Positions 10,704-20,108 of a DNA stretch of 64,000 nt are shown here, in pieces (position 1 is the stretch's first letter; every line of letters starts with the position of its first letter). The notes under the pieces were generated by a model. The model was not told where the DNA came from. It was given only the letters and a program-made list of their open reading frames with translations, and did no database searches. Made by a program: the position numbers and the translations under genes. Location: the NCBI RefSeq assembly GCF_017163705.1, contig NZ_JAFIWB010000017.1:1-64000 (forward strand). The letters are read 5' to 3'. Origin of the DNA: Xanthomonas bonasiae. Its GTDB lineage: Bacteria > Pseudomonadota > Gammaproteobacteria > Xanthomonadales > Xanthomonadaceae.

Positions 10704-11093
10704 TCAGTCGTAGGCGTTGTTGAGGCACGGCGAGCTCTTCGGCGTGATCACGCTGAAGCTGTCGTCGTACAGGGCGATGACGCAGGTGTTCGGCGCATCT
10801 TCGGTCTCGTAATTGCATTGCTTGCTGCTGCGGCTGCGCGAGACGTTGCCCATCTGGAACGACAGGCTCCAGTAGTCGTTGGAACCGGTCTGCGCTTCCA
10901 GTTTCACCGGCGGGGCCGACTCGCCCGGCGCCAGCGACACGGCAACCGATGTGTTGACGAAATTTCCGCAGGTGTGTTTGACGCTGACGTTGGTGATGGT
11001 CTGCCCGGTGCCGTTGTTGACGACGAACGTGCCCTGATAGAGCGTCGCGCTGACGCCCTCGGCCAGGACGGCCTTGTCGGCTTTCTCTGCCAT
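10704..11093 (-). CDS. Unknown 129-aa beta-rich protein
   Basis: I do not recognise the family. The product (MAEKADKAVLAEGVSATLYQ...) has no signal peptide. It alternates hydrophobic and polar residues (TFVVNNGTGQTITNVSVKH, YWSLSFQMGNV), as expected for a small beta sandwich. It has four cysteines (42, 93, 104, 123) that could pair. A GGAG site about 7 bases upstream of the ATG at 11093 supports this start over an earlier Met. It stands alone, convergent with the sigma-54 activator gene. Confidence 0.7.
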   Translation of the reverse strand: MAEKADKAVLAEGVSATLYQGTFVVNNGTGQTITNVSVKHTCGNFVNTSVAVSLAPGESAPPVKLEAQTGSNDYWSLSFQMGNVSRSRSSKQCNYETEDAPNTCVIALYDDSFSVITPKSSPCLNNAYD

Positions 11094-11431
11094 GTGCTCT
11101 CTCCGGCGATGCATCGATTGAGGTGTGGATGGGTCCTTCGAAACGCGGCTTTAAACTAATCCCGCCGGCGCCGCAGCCGCCAGCGAACCAGCCGTGGCCG
11201 GTAGACACCTCAACCGTGTTTTGTAGACGGAACGAGGGGGATTTTCTGATTTTCGTCACGGCACTTCGCCTATCGCGGCTGTGTCGTGTCTCCCGGCCCG
11301 CGCATCGGATCGCGGCACCTGCCTGACGTGATTCGCTGCGGGCGGCCACGGCATTCCGATTCGATCGCGGCGCTCGCGCACGATGGCCATCGCTCCGCAT
11401 CGGATGCACGGGCGCAATGCACCCTCGCGCA
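11094..11431. other. Intergenic stretch without a recognised gene
   Basis: 338 bases between two leftward unknown genes. Part of it (about 11145-11275) is less GC-rich than its surroundings and probably holds the promoter of the 129-aa protein gene. I could not name convincing -35/-10 boxes, repeats or an RNA gene here. Confidence 0.4.
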
Positions 11432-12091
11432 TCAACGCGGCCGCGCAGGCGGGAGCGACGGCGACGCGGCGGCCGGCGAGGGCAGCGTTGGCGCGTTCGC
11501 TGCCGGTGCCCCGTTCCCGTTGTCGCGCTGGATCTGTTGCCGGGTGGCCTCGGCCTGGGTCTTGATCGACGGCGACGCGGCGGGGTTGGCCGCCACGAAC
11601 GTGGCCAGCTGCAGCGCCAGGCCCGGATCCATCAGCCGCAGCAGGCCCAGCGCATTGCCCTGCCGCTCGGGATCGCCCGAGGTGATGTCGGCATAGAACA
11701 GTTCGACGTACTTGCTCTGCAGCGTGCGTGCGAATTCGTTCTGCTTGGCCTGCACGCCGAGCCTGGCCAGCGCCAGCTGGCCAGCGGAGATCTTGTCGGC
11801 GGCGGTGTTGCCGCAGAACGCCAGCACCGCGATCGCCAGCGGCGCCAGCGTCTTCTCCATGACCCAGAAAATGCGCTCGGCCACGGTCTTGTCCGCCTCC
11901 AGCTTCTGCTTGAGGTGCGCGATGTCGGCCAGCAAGCGATCGAGTTTTTCTTCCACGGCAACGTCTCGCGAGGTCGGCGCCTGCACGGACCATCCATGCG
12001 GCGGCACCTGTCGCGCGGCATGCGGCGTGGCACGCGAGCTGACGCATGCCTCGGTGCGCAGGTCGGACCGCCGTTCGATCGGTGCTCCCAC
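11432..12091 (-). CDS. Unknown membrane protein with coiled coil
   Basis: Not recognised. An N-terminal segment (EEKLDRLLADIAHLKQKLEADKT) is a likely coiled coil. It is followed by one hydrophobic segment (LAPLAIAVLAFCG), an alpha-helical domain and a low-complexity Pro/Ala tail. The ATG at 12091 gives 219 aa, but the first 45 residues look non-native. A GTG at 11956, just before the coiled coil, would give 174 aa and may be the true start; neither has a strong ribosome site. Probably an inner-membrane protein of unknown role. Confidence 0.5.
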   Translation of the reverse strand: MGAPIERRSDLRTEACVSSRATPHAARQVPPHGWSVQAPTSRDVAVEEKLDRLLADIAHLKQKLEADKTVAERIFWVMEKTLAPLAIAVLAFCGNTAADKISAGQLALARLGVQAKQNEFARTLQSKYVELFYADITSGDPERQGNALGLLRLMDPGLALQLATFVAANPAASPSIKTQAEATRQQIQRDNGNGAPAANAPTLPSPAAASPSLPPARPR

Positions 12092-12233
12092 CTAAGCGTC
12101 GCTAGCGGCCGTTTGTGAAAAGCGCATATGTCATGCGCTGCGTGCGGCATGGCTTGCGCTTACGCGCAGACGCACCACGGCTGCACTTCGCGCCACCGAC
12201 GTCCGCGAGAAGCCGCGTCGTGCGAACACGGCC

Positions 12234-12569
12234 TCACGGAACGATGCGCACGCTTTTCACGAACAGCAGCCGGTCGTCCGGACCCGGGCCGGCGATCCGG
12301 TCGCCGTTGGCTTCGGTCGCGTAGTCCAGCGCGACCCGCTTGCCCTTGAATGCCTTGTTGAGCGCGAACACGTCGCTCTCCGGCTCGGCGACGAACCAGT
12401 CGCCGCAGCGGGTCGCGCAATACGCTTCGACTTCCCGGCCATCGGCCGCGCGCACGACGATGGTCATGTCGTCGACGCCGCCTCCGCCGACCAGCGTGCC
12501 GGTGACGGAAGCGGCCAGCGCGGTGGCCGGTGCGAGGACGGCGAGCGCCAGCAGCAATGCGGTTTTCAT
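12234..12569 (-). CDS. Small secreted protein of unknown function
   Basis: A 111-aa protein with a clear signal peptide (MKTALLLALAVLAPATALAA, cleavage after about residue 20). A beta-rich mature part follows, including a close cysteine pair (CATRC) likely to form a disulfide in the periplasm. GGAG 6 bases before the ATG at 12569 favours this start over an ATG four codons upstream. Family unknown. It lies just upstream of the TonB-dependent receptor's 3' end on the same strand, but they are not clearly an operon. Confidence 0.7.
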   Translation of the reverse strand: MKTALLLALAVLAPATALAASVTGTLVGGGGVDDMTIVVRAADGREVEAYCATRCGDWFVAEPESDVFALNKAFKGKRVALDYATEANGDRIAGPGPDDRLLFVKSVRIVP

Positions 12570-12713
12570 CAGCGTCTCCAAAGCGGGGCGGGGATGGCCG
12601 TGAGGGCAGGGGACAGGTACGCGCTGAACGCCTGCGACGTTCGCCCGTCCCTGCCGGGCACCTTCCGAACAGGATCATGGTGCCGAGGGGAGGGCGTTAC
12701 TTCGAAAGCCGCC

Positions 12714-14840
12714 TCAATGCGCGAAATCCCACTGCAACCCGACCGTATAGCCGCGATCCGGTCCCGGCTCGTAGTAGCGGCCATTGCTGTCGTTGACGAT
12801 GACCGAGCCGATGTAGGCGTGGTCGAGCGCGTTGTCGATGCGCGCGAAGGTGCGCAGCGCGCCATGCGCCGTGCTCCAGCGGCGCGAGGCCTCCAGGTTC
12901 AGCAGCGCGTAGCCGGGGGCGGTCTCGGTGGCCAGGTCGTTGGCCACGGTGTCGCCGGCGGCCACCGCTTCGACCGCGAACTGCCACGCGCGCGGCTGCC
13001 ACTGCCAGCGCGCGAAGAACTGCTGGCGCGGCACCCCGGGCAGGCGCGAACCGGCCGCCACCCGCGCGGTGGGCGTGGCGCAGCCGCTGCTGGCGCAGGT
13101 CAGGTAGGCCTGGCGCACGGTCGCCTGCAGCCAGGTGTAGGACAGCTGCAGCTGCGCGGTGTCGCCCAGCGGCAGCAGGTAGCTGGCCTCGGCGCCCTGG
13201 CGGCGGGTGCGGCCGATGTTGCGGTAGGTGCTGCGGCCGTTGGTGTTGCTGGCCACCGCCAGTTCGTCGTCGGTATTGGCGCGGAACAGCGCCGCTTCCC
13301 AGGCCGCGCCGGCCTGGTCGCGCCATTTCGCGCCCAGTTCCAGGTTCTCGCTCCTGGCCGCGGACAGGTCCAGCGCCAGGCCGGCCCCGCCGTCGTTGCG
13401 ATAGCCCAGCTCGTTGAAGGTCGGCGTCTCGAAGCCGCGGCCGGCCGAGGCGTAGAAGCGCAGGTCGTCAGTGGCGCGGAACACCACCCCGGCCACCGGC
13501 GTGGTCGCCGAATAATCGGTGCTGCCGCTGTCGTCCGGATTGCGGCCGACGATGTAGGCGTCGTCGGACCGGAACCGCACCTGGCTGTGGCGCAGCCCGG
13601 CCAGCAGCGACCAGCGCTCGCTGAACTGCCACCAGGCCTGGGCGAACTGGTCCACGTTCTGCACCTGGTCCTCCTGGTCGCGGCGCAGCCGGCCCTTCAC
13701 CCCCAGCGTGCTGCCGACGAAGTTCTCGTAGCCGGTGCGGTGCTGCTTCTGGCGGTCGGCATTGGCGCCGACGGTGAGCTGGAACGGTCGCCCGCCGAGT
13801 TCGCCCTGCCAGGCCCAGCGCGCGTCCACGCCGCCGTAGTCGCCGTCCAGGTCGATCAGCCCGCCGGCATGCAGCGGATTGGCCTGCACCGCCACCGGCA
13901 CCGCCAGGTACTGCTGCACGTCGCGGCGCCCGGCGTAGCCCATCAGCCGCCAGGTCTGCTGGTCCACCTGCTGGGTGAAGATCGCCCCGGCCTGCGCCTG
14001 GCGCGTGGACTTGCGCGTATCGAACTGGGTCGCCACGGCGGTGGCCTGCTGCGGATCGGCATGGAACTGGGCGCGGGTCAGGCCCAGCGGATCCTGCGCC
14101 CACGGCGCGTCCAGGTAGTTCAGCACCAGGTCCAGGCGCCGGCCGGGGGCCAGGTCGAAGCCGAACTTGGCGTTGACCGATTCGCGCCGCGCCTGGCTGT
14201 GGTCGCGGTAGCCGTCGGTGCGGAAGTGGGTGGCGGCCACGTTGTAGTGCACGTCGCCTTGCTGGCCCTGCAGCTGCGCCCCGGCGCTATACGTGCCGTT
14301 GCTGCCGACGGTGCTGCGCAGCCGCCACGGGTCGTCGGGCGCGCCGTCGGCGCTCCACAGCTGCACCACGCCGCCGGAGGAGTTGCCGTACAGCGCCGAG
14401 AAAGGGCCGCGCAGCACCTCGATGCGCTCGGCACCCAACATGTTGAAGTGCGACAGCTGGCCCTGGCCGTCCGGCATCGTCGCCGGGATGCCGTCCAGCA
14501 GCAGGCGCACGCCGCGCACGCCGAACGCCGAACGCGCGCCGAAGCCGCGGATCGACAGCTGCGTGTCCTGCGCATAGTTCTGGCGGTCGCGGGCCAGCAG
14601 CCCGGGCACGCCGGCCAAGGCCTCGGCGACCTGCACGCCGGTGCGGTTGCTGTCGCCGACGGTGATCGCGGTCAGCGAGGCCGGCAGGTCGAAATCGTCC
14701 ACCCCGCTGACCCGTGCGGCCTGCACCTGCACGACCGGCAGGGTGGCGGGATCGGCATCGGCCGCAGCGGCGCAGACGACGGGCGACAGCCCCGCGGCGC
14801 AGAGGCCGCAGAGCAGGGCAAGGGGATGGCGATTGGGCAT
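12714..14840 (-). CDS. TonB-dependent outer membrane receptor
   Basis: A 708-aa outer-membrane active transporter. A signal peptide (about 1-25) precedes a TonB-box-like segment (LPVVQVQA). The plug domain follows (LSIRGFGARSAFGVRGVRLLLDG, then ERIEVLRGPFSALYGN). A 22-strand type barrel ends in the aromatic-rich strand GYTVGLQWDF. The substrate is not evident; no haem or siderophore biosynthesis gene is adjacent. Energy would come from the TonB-ExbB-ExbD complex encoded at 27.7-30.9 kb. The ATG at 14840 was chosen because the signal peptide starts there. Confidence 0.9.
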   Translation of the reverse strand: MPNRHPLALLCGLCAAGLSPVVCAAAADADPATLPVVQVQAARVSGVDDFDLPASLTAITVGDSNRTGVQVAEALAGVPGLLARDRQNYAQDTQLSIRGFGARSAFGVRGVRLLLDGIPATMPDGQGQLSHFNMLGAERIEVLRGPFSALYGNSSGGVVQLWSADGAPDDPWRLRSTVGSNGTYSAGAQLQGQQGDVHYNVAATHFRTDGYRDHSQARRESVNAKFGFDLAPGRRLDLVLNYLDAPWAQDPLGLTRAQFHADPQQATAVATQFDTRKSTRQAQAGAIFTQQVDQQTWRLMGYAGRRDVQQYLAVPVAVQANPLHAGGLIDLDGDYGGVDARWAWQGELGGRPFQLTVGANADRQKQHRTGYENFVGSTLGVKGRLRRDQEDQVQNVDQFAQAWWQFSERWSLLAGLRHSQVRFRSDDAYIVGRNPDDSGSTDYSATTPVAGVVFRATDDLRFYASAGRGFETPTFNELGYRNDGGAGLALDLSAARSENLELGAKWRDQAGAAWEAALFRANTDDELAVASNTNGRSTYRNIGRTRRQGAEASYLLPLGDTAQLQLSYTWLQATVRQAYLTCASSGCATPTARVAAGSRLPGVPRQQFFARWQWQPRAWQFAVEAVAAGDTVANDLATETAPGYALLNLEASRRWSTAHGALRTFARIDNALDHAYIGSVIVNDSNGRYYEPGPDRGYTVGLQWDFAH

Positions 14841-15179
14841 GCGTGCATCATCGCCCAAGCGCCGCCCGGTCGCACGCCGCCCAGGGCGTGTCATCGATTC
14901 CCAAGTAGGCCGCGTTGGGTCTGTCAGGCCCAACCCGCAGGGCCGCGCGTGTGCGTCCTCAGCGCTACGTCATCGCCCGGGTGGAACCATCCTCCACCAC
15001 GCCTTCTGCTGCTTGCCTCGTGCACGCACACGAGTGGCGCGATCTGCTTGGGGATTGAGGACGCGCCCTAGCGCAAAGCCCCGCCACGCAAGGACCTGCG
15101 TTTGCTAGGATGGGGCGTTTGACCGCGCCGGCTCCGGTCCCTCCCGGCCCCCACCTTTCGCCACCAAACGAGTACCGCC
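14841..15179. other. Divergent intergenic region upstream of tyrB
   Basis: 339 bases between the receptor gene and the aminotransferase gene must hold both promoters. A short hairpin (GTTGGG at 14914-14919 with CCCAAC at 14929-14934) is visible. I looked for riboswitch-like conserved boxes on the receptor strand and found none convincing, and no clear Fur box. Confidence 0.4.
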
Positions 15180-16382
15180 GTGTCCTTCTTTGCAAACGTG
15201 GAACAGGTCCCAGGCGACCCGATCCTGGGCCTGACCGAGGCCTACAACGCCGATTCCCGCCCGACCAAGGTCAACCTGGGCGTGGGCATCTATTACGACG
15301 AGAGCGGCCGCATTCCGCTGCTGCGCGCCGTCCAGCAGATCGAACGGCAGCTGGCGCAGGACGCCAAACCGCGCGGCTACCTGCCGATCGACGGCCTGCC
15401 GGCGTACGACCTGGCCACGCAGAAGCTGCTGTTCGGCGCCGAGTCGCCGCTGCTGGCCGCCGGCCGCGTCGCCACCTCGCAGACCATCGGCGGCAGCGGC
15501 GCGCTGCGCGTGGGCGCGGACCTGCTGAAGAAGCTGCTGTCCACCTCGACCATCGCCATCAGCAACCCGAGCTGGGAGAACCACCGCGCGGTGTTCTCGG
15601 CCGCCGGCTTCGACGTGGTCGACTACACCTATTTCGATGCGGCCACGCACGGCCTGAACTTCGACGGCATGCTCGCCGACCTGAACAAGCTCGCGCCGGG
15701 CACCGTGGTGCTGCTGCACGCCTGCTGCCACAACCCGACCGGCGCCGACCTGACCCAGGAGCAATGGCGCACGGTCGCCGCGCTGCTGAAGGAACGCAAC
15801 CTGTTCCCGTTCGTCGACATCGCCTACCAGGGCTTCGACAAGGGCATCGACGAGGACGCCTACGCGGTGCGCCTGCTGGCCGAAGCCGGCGTGGACAGCT
15901 ACGTGGTCGCCAGTTCGTACTCCAAGTCGTTCTCGCTGTACGGCGAGCGCGTCGGCGCGCTGTCGGTGGTCTCGGCCACCGCGGCCGAGAGCAAGGCGGT
16001 GCAGTCGCAGGTCAAGCGCATCATCCGCACCATCTACTCCAGCCCGTCCACGCACGGCGCCGCGCTGGTGGCCGGCGTGCTCACCAGCCCCGAACTGCGC
16101 GCGATGTGGGAGCAGGAGCTGACCGAAATGCGCGAGCGCATCCACGCGCTGCGTGCCGGCATGGTGCAGAAGCTGGCCGCCCTCGGCGCGCCGGAGTTCG
16201 GCTTCATCCAGCAGCAGGCCGGTATGTTCTCGTACTCGGGCCTGAGCAAGGCGCAGGTGGACCGGCTGCGCGAAGAGTTCGGCATCTATGCCGTCGGCAC
16301 CGGCCGCATCTGCGTGGCCGCGCTGAGCCAGGCCAACCTGGACTACGTGACCCAGGCCGTGGCCACCGTGCACAAGGGCTGA
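15180..16382 (+). CDS. tyrB: Aromatic amino acid aminotransferase
   Basis: A 400-aa class I (fold type I) PLP-dependent aminotransferase of the aspartate/tyrosine group. It interconverts aromatic amino acids or aspartate with their keto acids. The PLP lysine is K249 in SYSKSFSLYGERVGAL. The cofactor-binding NPTG motif is in HNPTGADLT, and the substrate-binding arginine region is near GTGRICVAALS. Length matches the family (about 397-400). Translation starts at GTG. It could equally be annotated aspC; the sequence alone does not separate the specificities. Confidence 0.92.
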   Translation: MSFFANVEQVPGDPILGLTEAYNADSRPTKVNLGVGIYYDESGRIPLLRAVQQIERQLAQDAKPRGYLPIDGLPAYDLATQKLLFGAESPLLAAGRVATSQTIGGSGALRVGADLLKKLLSTSTIAISNPSWENHRAVFSAAGFDVVDYTYFDAATHGLNFDGMLADLNKLAPGTVVLLHACCHNPTGADLTQEQWRTVAALLKERNLFPFVDIAYQGFDKGIDEDAYAVRLLAEAGVDSYVVASSYSKSFSLYGERVGALSVVSATAAESKAVQSQVKRIIRTIYSSPSTHGAALVAGVLTSPELRAMWEQELTEMRERIHALRAGMVQKLAALGAPEFGFIQQQAGMFSYSGLSKAQVDRLREEFGIYAVGTGRICVAALSQANLDYVTQAVATVHKG

Positions 16383-16403
16383 TCCGCACGGCGGCGCTGC
16401 ACT

Positions 16404-16433
16404 CGCCAGGACCTGCATCTGCCGGTCCTGGCG
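16404..16433 (+). terminator. Terminator-like hairpin after tyrB
   Basis: A perfect 10-bp stem, CGCCAGGACC with GGTCCTGGCG, and a 10-base loop starts about 20 bases after the tyrB stop. It is followed only by TTCC rather than a full T tract, so it may be a weak terminator or an mRNA 3' stabiliser. Confidence 0.5.
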
Positions 16434-16512
16434 TTCCGCGGCGTTCCGCCGCCAGGCGTGGCGGAGAGTAAGAACATTGAAGCGGCAGCATGGGCATCTG
16501 TCGCGCGCACCG

Positions 16513-17748
16513 TCAGCGCAGCAGCAGCGGGCACGCTGCTGCCAGCAGCGCCGCCAGCAGACCGGCGGTCACGCGCAGGCCATACGCCTGCCCACCGCTG
16601 ACCCACGCAATCACCGATTTGGTTCCCAGGCTGGCCGCCAGCAGCCCCAGCAGCCACGGCCGCGCACTGTCCGCGGCGATCTCGCCGGTTCCGGCCAACG
16701 TGGCCATCGTGGCCACCGCCGCGTGCAGTTCGGCGCACGCCGAGACGACCGAAGCGGCGATCGCGCCAGCGGGTCCGATCCAGCCTGCCAGCAGCGCCGA
16801 TCCCCAGGTCAACCCCGCCAGTACCGCTGCAAAACCCAACGCCTGGCCGAAGCGGAACATGCGCCCCTGTGCGGTCGCCAGTGGCGGTTCGTTGCCGTCG
16901 CCGGCGCGCAACCCCAGCACCCCACCGACCAGCAGCGTGGTCCCGGCCGCGGCCAGTTCCGGCCACAACAGCTGCAGCAGCGAGGGCGAGATCGTCAGCA
17001 GGATCGGCACACACAGACTCAGCGAGGCCAGGTTGGCGAACAACGCCGCCGCCACACCCGGCCGCAGCAGCGTCGGATCCGCGCGCACCTTGCGGCCGAA
17101 ATCCAGCACCGCCGCGGTGGACGACACGAAGCCGGCCAACAGGCCGGCGATCGCCAGCCCCCAGCGATTGCCGACCACGCGTAGCGCGACGTGGCCGAGC
17201 GCACCGACCACCATCACCAACACCACCAGCCGCCACACCTTGGCCGGATTGATCGCACCCAGCGGGCCGTAGCCGCGATCGGGCAGCAGCGGCAGCACCA
17301 CCAGCGCGGCGGCGAGCAACAGCAAGCCATCGGCCACCTCGCGTTGGCTGAGCACCGTGCGACTGAAGCGGTGCAACGGCGCCTTGGCGTACAGCAACAG
17401 CGCCACCACGATCCCCAGGGCCGTGGCCACCGCCGGCATCCGCGTCGCCAGGCCACCGAGCAGCCCGGTCAGCAGCAGCGTCACCTCGCCGGTGAGACCC
17501 GCATCGCGCGCGCGCGTGTTGCGATACGCCAGCGCGGAGAACACGCCGATGGTCGCGATCACCACCACGAAGCTCGCCTCGCCCAGGCCAAGCGCCACCG
17601 CCCCCGCCACCGCGGCCAGCGCATGCGTGCGCAATCCCGCGACACGGTGCGCGGCACCGCCGCGCTCGCGCACCAGCCCGATCAGCAAACCCAGTCCGAG
17701 CGCCGCTGCCAGCGTGCGCACCAGTGCAGGTTCCAACTCCAGCGCCAT
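16513..17748 (-). CDS. MgtC/SapB-DUF4010 membrane protein
   Basis: A 411-aa polytopic inner-membrane protein. The N-terminal part (about 1-135) resembles MgtC/SapB ([26 protein letters not shown]). The remainder matches the DUF4010 architecture with many hydrophobic helices. MgtC-type proteins are linked to magnesium limitation and membrane energetics, but the two-domain members are not characterised. A GGGGAG site precedes the ATG at 17748. It is divergent from fbp, with 97 bases between the starts. Confidence 0.85.
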   Translation of the reverse strand: MALELEPALVRTLAAALGLGLLIGLVRERGGAAHRVAGLRTHALAAVAGAVALGLGEASFVVVIATIGVFSALAYRNTRARDAGLTGEVTLLLTGLLGGLATRMPAVATALGIVVALLLYAKAPLHRFSRTVLSQREVADGLLLLAAALVVLPLLPDRGYGPLGAINPAKVWRLVVLVMVVGALGHVALRVVGNRWGLAIAGLLAGFVSSTAAVLDFGRKVRADPTLLRPGVAAALFANLASLSLCVPILLTISPSLLQLLWPELAAAGTTLLVGGVLGLRAGDGNEPPLATAQGRMFRFGQALGFAAVLAGLTWGSALLAGWIGPAGAIAASVVSACAELHAAVATMATLAGTGEIAADSARPWLLGLLAASLGTKSVIAWVSGGQAYGLRVTAGLLAALLAAACPLLLR

Positions 17749-17845
17749 GATCGCTCCCCGTTGCGCCCAGCATAGCCGCGCTTGGCAGTGTGGGCCGCAA
17801 TCCCGACAATGGTGGTCAATCCCCCACGAAAGGCTGCCTGCGCCC

Positions 17846-18862
17846 ATGTCGCGAACCTCGCTGACCCGCTTCCTGATCGAAGAACAGCACGCCGGCCGCA
17901 TCGGCCCGGAACTGCGCCAGCTCATCACCATCGTGACCCGCGCCTGCAAGCGCATCTCCATCGCGGTCAGCAAGGGCGCCCTGGGTGGCGTGCTCGGCGA
18001 CGCCGGCACCGGCAACGTGCAGGGCGAGGCGCAGAAGAAACTGGACGTGCTCAGCAACGACATCCTGCTCGAAGCCAACGCCTGGGGCGGCCACCTGGCC
18101 GCCTGCGCGTCGGAGGAGATGGACCACAGCCAGCCGGTGCCCGACAAATATCCCAGCGGCGACTTCCTGCTGCTGTTCGATCCGCTGGACGGCAGCTCCA
18201 ACATCGACGTCAACGTCTCCGTCGGCACCATCTTCTCGGTGCTGCGCGCGCCGCCAGGCACCGACAAGCCCGGCGACGAACACTTCCTGCAACCGGGCAC
18301 CGCCCAGGTCGCCGCCGGCTACTGCATCTACGGCCCCAGCACGATGCTGGTGCTGACCCTGGGCCACGGCACCCATGCCTTCACCCTGGAACGCGAGGAA
18401 GGCAGCTTCCTGCTGACCCAGGCCGACATGCGCATCCCCGAGGACACCGCCGAGTTCGCGATCAACATGTCCAACCAGCGCCACTGGGAAGCGCCGATGC
18501 AGCATTACGTGGCCGACCTGCTCGCCGGCAGCGAAGGCGCGCGCGGCAAGAACTTCAACATGCGCTGGATCGCCAGCATGGTGGCCGACGTGCACCGCAT
18601 CCTGACCCGCGGCGGCATCTTCATCTACCCGTGGGACAAGAAGGACCCGGGCAAGGCCGGCAAGCTACGCCTGATGTACGAAGCCAACCCGATGGGCCTG
18701 CTGGTCGAACAGGCCGGCGGCGCCGCCAGCACCGGCCGCGAGCGTATCCTCGGCCTGCAACCGGAGCAGCTGCACCAGCGCGTGCCGGTGTTCCTGGGCT
18801 CGAAGAACGAGGTGGCCGAGGCGGTGCGGTATCACGTGGAGCACGACCAGGCGCAAGGCTGA
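17846..18862 (+). CDS. fbp: Class I fructose-1,6-bisphosphatase
   Basis: A 338-aa gluconeogenic phosphatase that removes the 1-phosphate of fructose 1,6-bisphosphate in the cytosol. Metal and substrate motifs are intact: [14 protein letters not shown] near residues 115-128 and the [21 protein letters not shown] block near 270-290. Length and ends match the family. The ATG at 17846 opens the conserved N-terminus, and the longer in-frame upstream reading overlaps the divergent membrane protein gene. A strong terminator follows. Confidence 0.97.
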   Translation: MSRTSLTRFLIEEQHAGRIGPELRQLITIVTRACKRISIAVSKGALGGVLGDAGTGNVQGEAQKKLDVLSNDILLEANAWGGHLAACASEEMDHSQPVPDKYPSGDFLLLFDPLDGSSNIDVNVSVGTIFSVLRAPPGTDKPGDEHFLQPGTAQVAAGYCIYGPSTMLVLTLGHGTHAFTLEREEGSFLLTQADMRIPEDTAEFAINMSNQRHWEAPMQHYVADLLAGSEGARGKNFNMRWIASMVADVHRILTRGGIFIYPWDKKDPGKAGKLRLMYEANPMGLLVEQAGGAASTGRERILGLQPEQLHQRVPVFLGSKNEVAEAVRYHVEHDQAQG

Positions 18863-18898
18863 GCGCGGCTTCACGCTGTCCGGCACGCCGGTTGCGAC

Positions 18899-18934
18899 CG
18901 ACGACACCCGCTTGCGCGCGGGTGTCGTCGTTTT
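18899..18934 (+). terminator. Rho-independent terminator of fbp
   Basis: A perfect 13-bp stem (18899-18911 with 18918-18930, core ACGACACCCGC/GCGGGTGTCGT) has a 6-base loop and is followed by TTTT. It begins 37 bases after the fbp stop. Confidence 0.85.
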
Positions 18935-19042
18935 ACCTGCGGCTATGTCGCCGGCGGGTTCTGGATTGACGCGCCGACTGCCGCGAGGCGACGATGGGGC
19001 AGGCCGCATTGACGCGGTCCAACGCGTATTTGGCACGCAAGT

Positions 19043-19909
19043 ATGTCGACGACTCGCATCTACGCCGATTTCAATGGCCTCGTTCGCGGCGTCAGGAATC
19101 CGCAAAGAACCGCCGTCGTGCTGGACACATTCGGCTCGCTGCGCGACCTGGCGAATGCCGGCCTGGTGCTTGAAGAAGGCATGCCGCTCATTGCCGTGGA
19201 TGCGTCGGATGACGACGAAGATCTCGAAGGCCACGGAACCGCCCAATACGATCACGATCGGAATTGGTGGGTCGTGGAGTTCGATGATCACGGCGTGCGC
19301 TATGTTCGCGCTGGCGACAGGAACCCGGACAGCGAATTCCTGTGCGTGCATTGCAGGGCACCGCTGCCGGTGGCGTCCCCGGAAGCTGTTTTCATGCCGG
19401 AAGCCGCCTGTCATTCTTGTGGAACGAGCGTGTTGGCGCCGTTCGCTCCGCCCCGGACCGCGACCACGCCGAACCCGGCGTGCAGACCGATGCAACGTTG
19501 GACCAAGGGACACCACATGCTCGAAAGATTGCGTACGCGCCTGTTCGGAAAACCCGTTGCGGCTTCGCCTGCCGACACTGTCCAGTGGCAGCAAGGCGGC
19601 CTCTACGTGACCGAGCGGGAGAACGGCGGGTTCGTGCCGCTCAAGATCCTCAAGCTGGACGCGCATGGCGTCCATGTTCGTGTCTACAGCAATGTGTACC
19701 CGGAACCTCCCGCGCGCATCGACGAAACCACGCTGTACATGGCCGGCGTGGACCGGCCGGACGACGTCCCGATGGGCATGGGCCACCTGCCTATCTCCAC
19801 TGCCTCCTTTTCCGGTTGGGAAGCGCGATTCGTGCAGCCGTCCTCGGTGACCGCGGAAGAGCTGGACGGTTACGACATCTGGCGCGATGCCGAGGGCGGT
19901 TATTTCTAG
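19043..19909 (+). CDS. Unknown protein with CxxC pairs, two-part
   Basis: A 288-aa protein I do not recognise. The N-terminal half (1-130) has an acidic stretch and two cysteine pairs (CVHC and CHSC, 18 residues apart) that could form a zinc ribbon. A proline-rich linker leads to a second half beginning MLERLRTRLFGK near residue 159. That half looks like a separate beta-rich protein (YVTERENGGFVPLKILKL...). No good ribosome site precedes the ATG at 19043. The two halves may be a fusion, or the second may also start internally. It is soluble, with no signal peptide. Confidence 0.6.
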   Translation: MSTTRIYADFNGLVRGVRNPQRTAVVLDTFGSLRDLANAGLVLEEGMPLIAVDASDDDEDLEGHGTAQYDHDRNWWVVEFDDHGVRYVRAGDRNPDSEFLCVHCRAPLPVASPEAVFMPEAACHSCGTSVLAPFAPPRTATTPNPACRPMQRWTKGHHMLERLRTRLFGKPVAASPADTVQWQQGGLYVTERENGGFVPLKILKLDAHGVHVRVYSNVYPEPPARIDETTLYMAGVDRPDDVPMGMGHLPISTASFSGWEARFVQPSSVTAEELDGYDIWRDAEGGYF

Positions 19910-20108
19910 CGTCGCCGCCTGCACACCGGTTCGACCGCCGCCGCTTCGCCGTCGCCGTCGCCGTCGCCGTGCGCAGGCCTGACAGCGGCATTCGCCGCTT
20001 GGAAACCGCGCGGCGCTACGTGAGTGCGCGGGCGACGGCGTTCCTCGCATGGCATGCTTGCCGCGCCGTTGCTACGATGCGATGTCACTTCCCGCGAGCC
20101 GCTGCGCC

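Noticed and set aside
12594-15071. Rightward open frame of 825 codons opposite the TonB-dependent receptor
   Set aside because: The leftward frame has a signal peptide, plug and barrel; this one shows only shadow composition.
14841-15179. Cobalamin or other riboswitch ahead of the TonB-dependent receptor
   Set aside because: I could not find the conserved boxes; only a small 6-bp hairpin is present.
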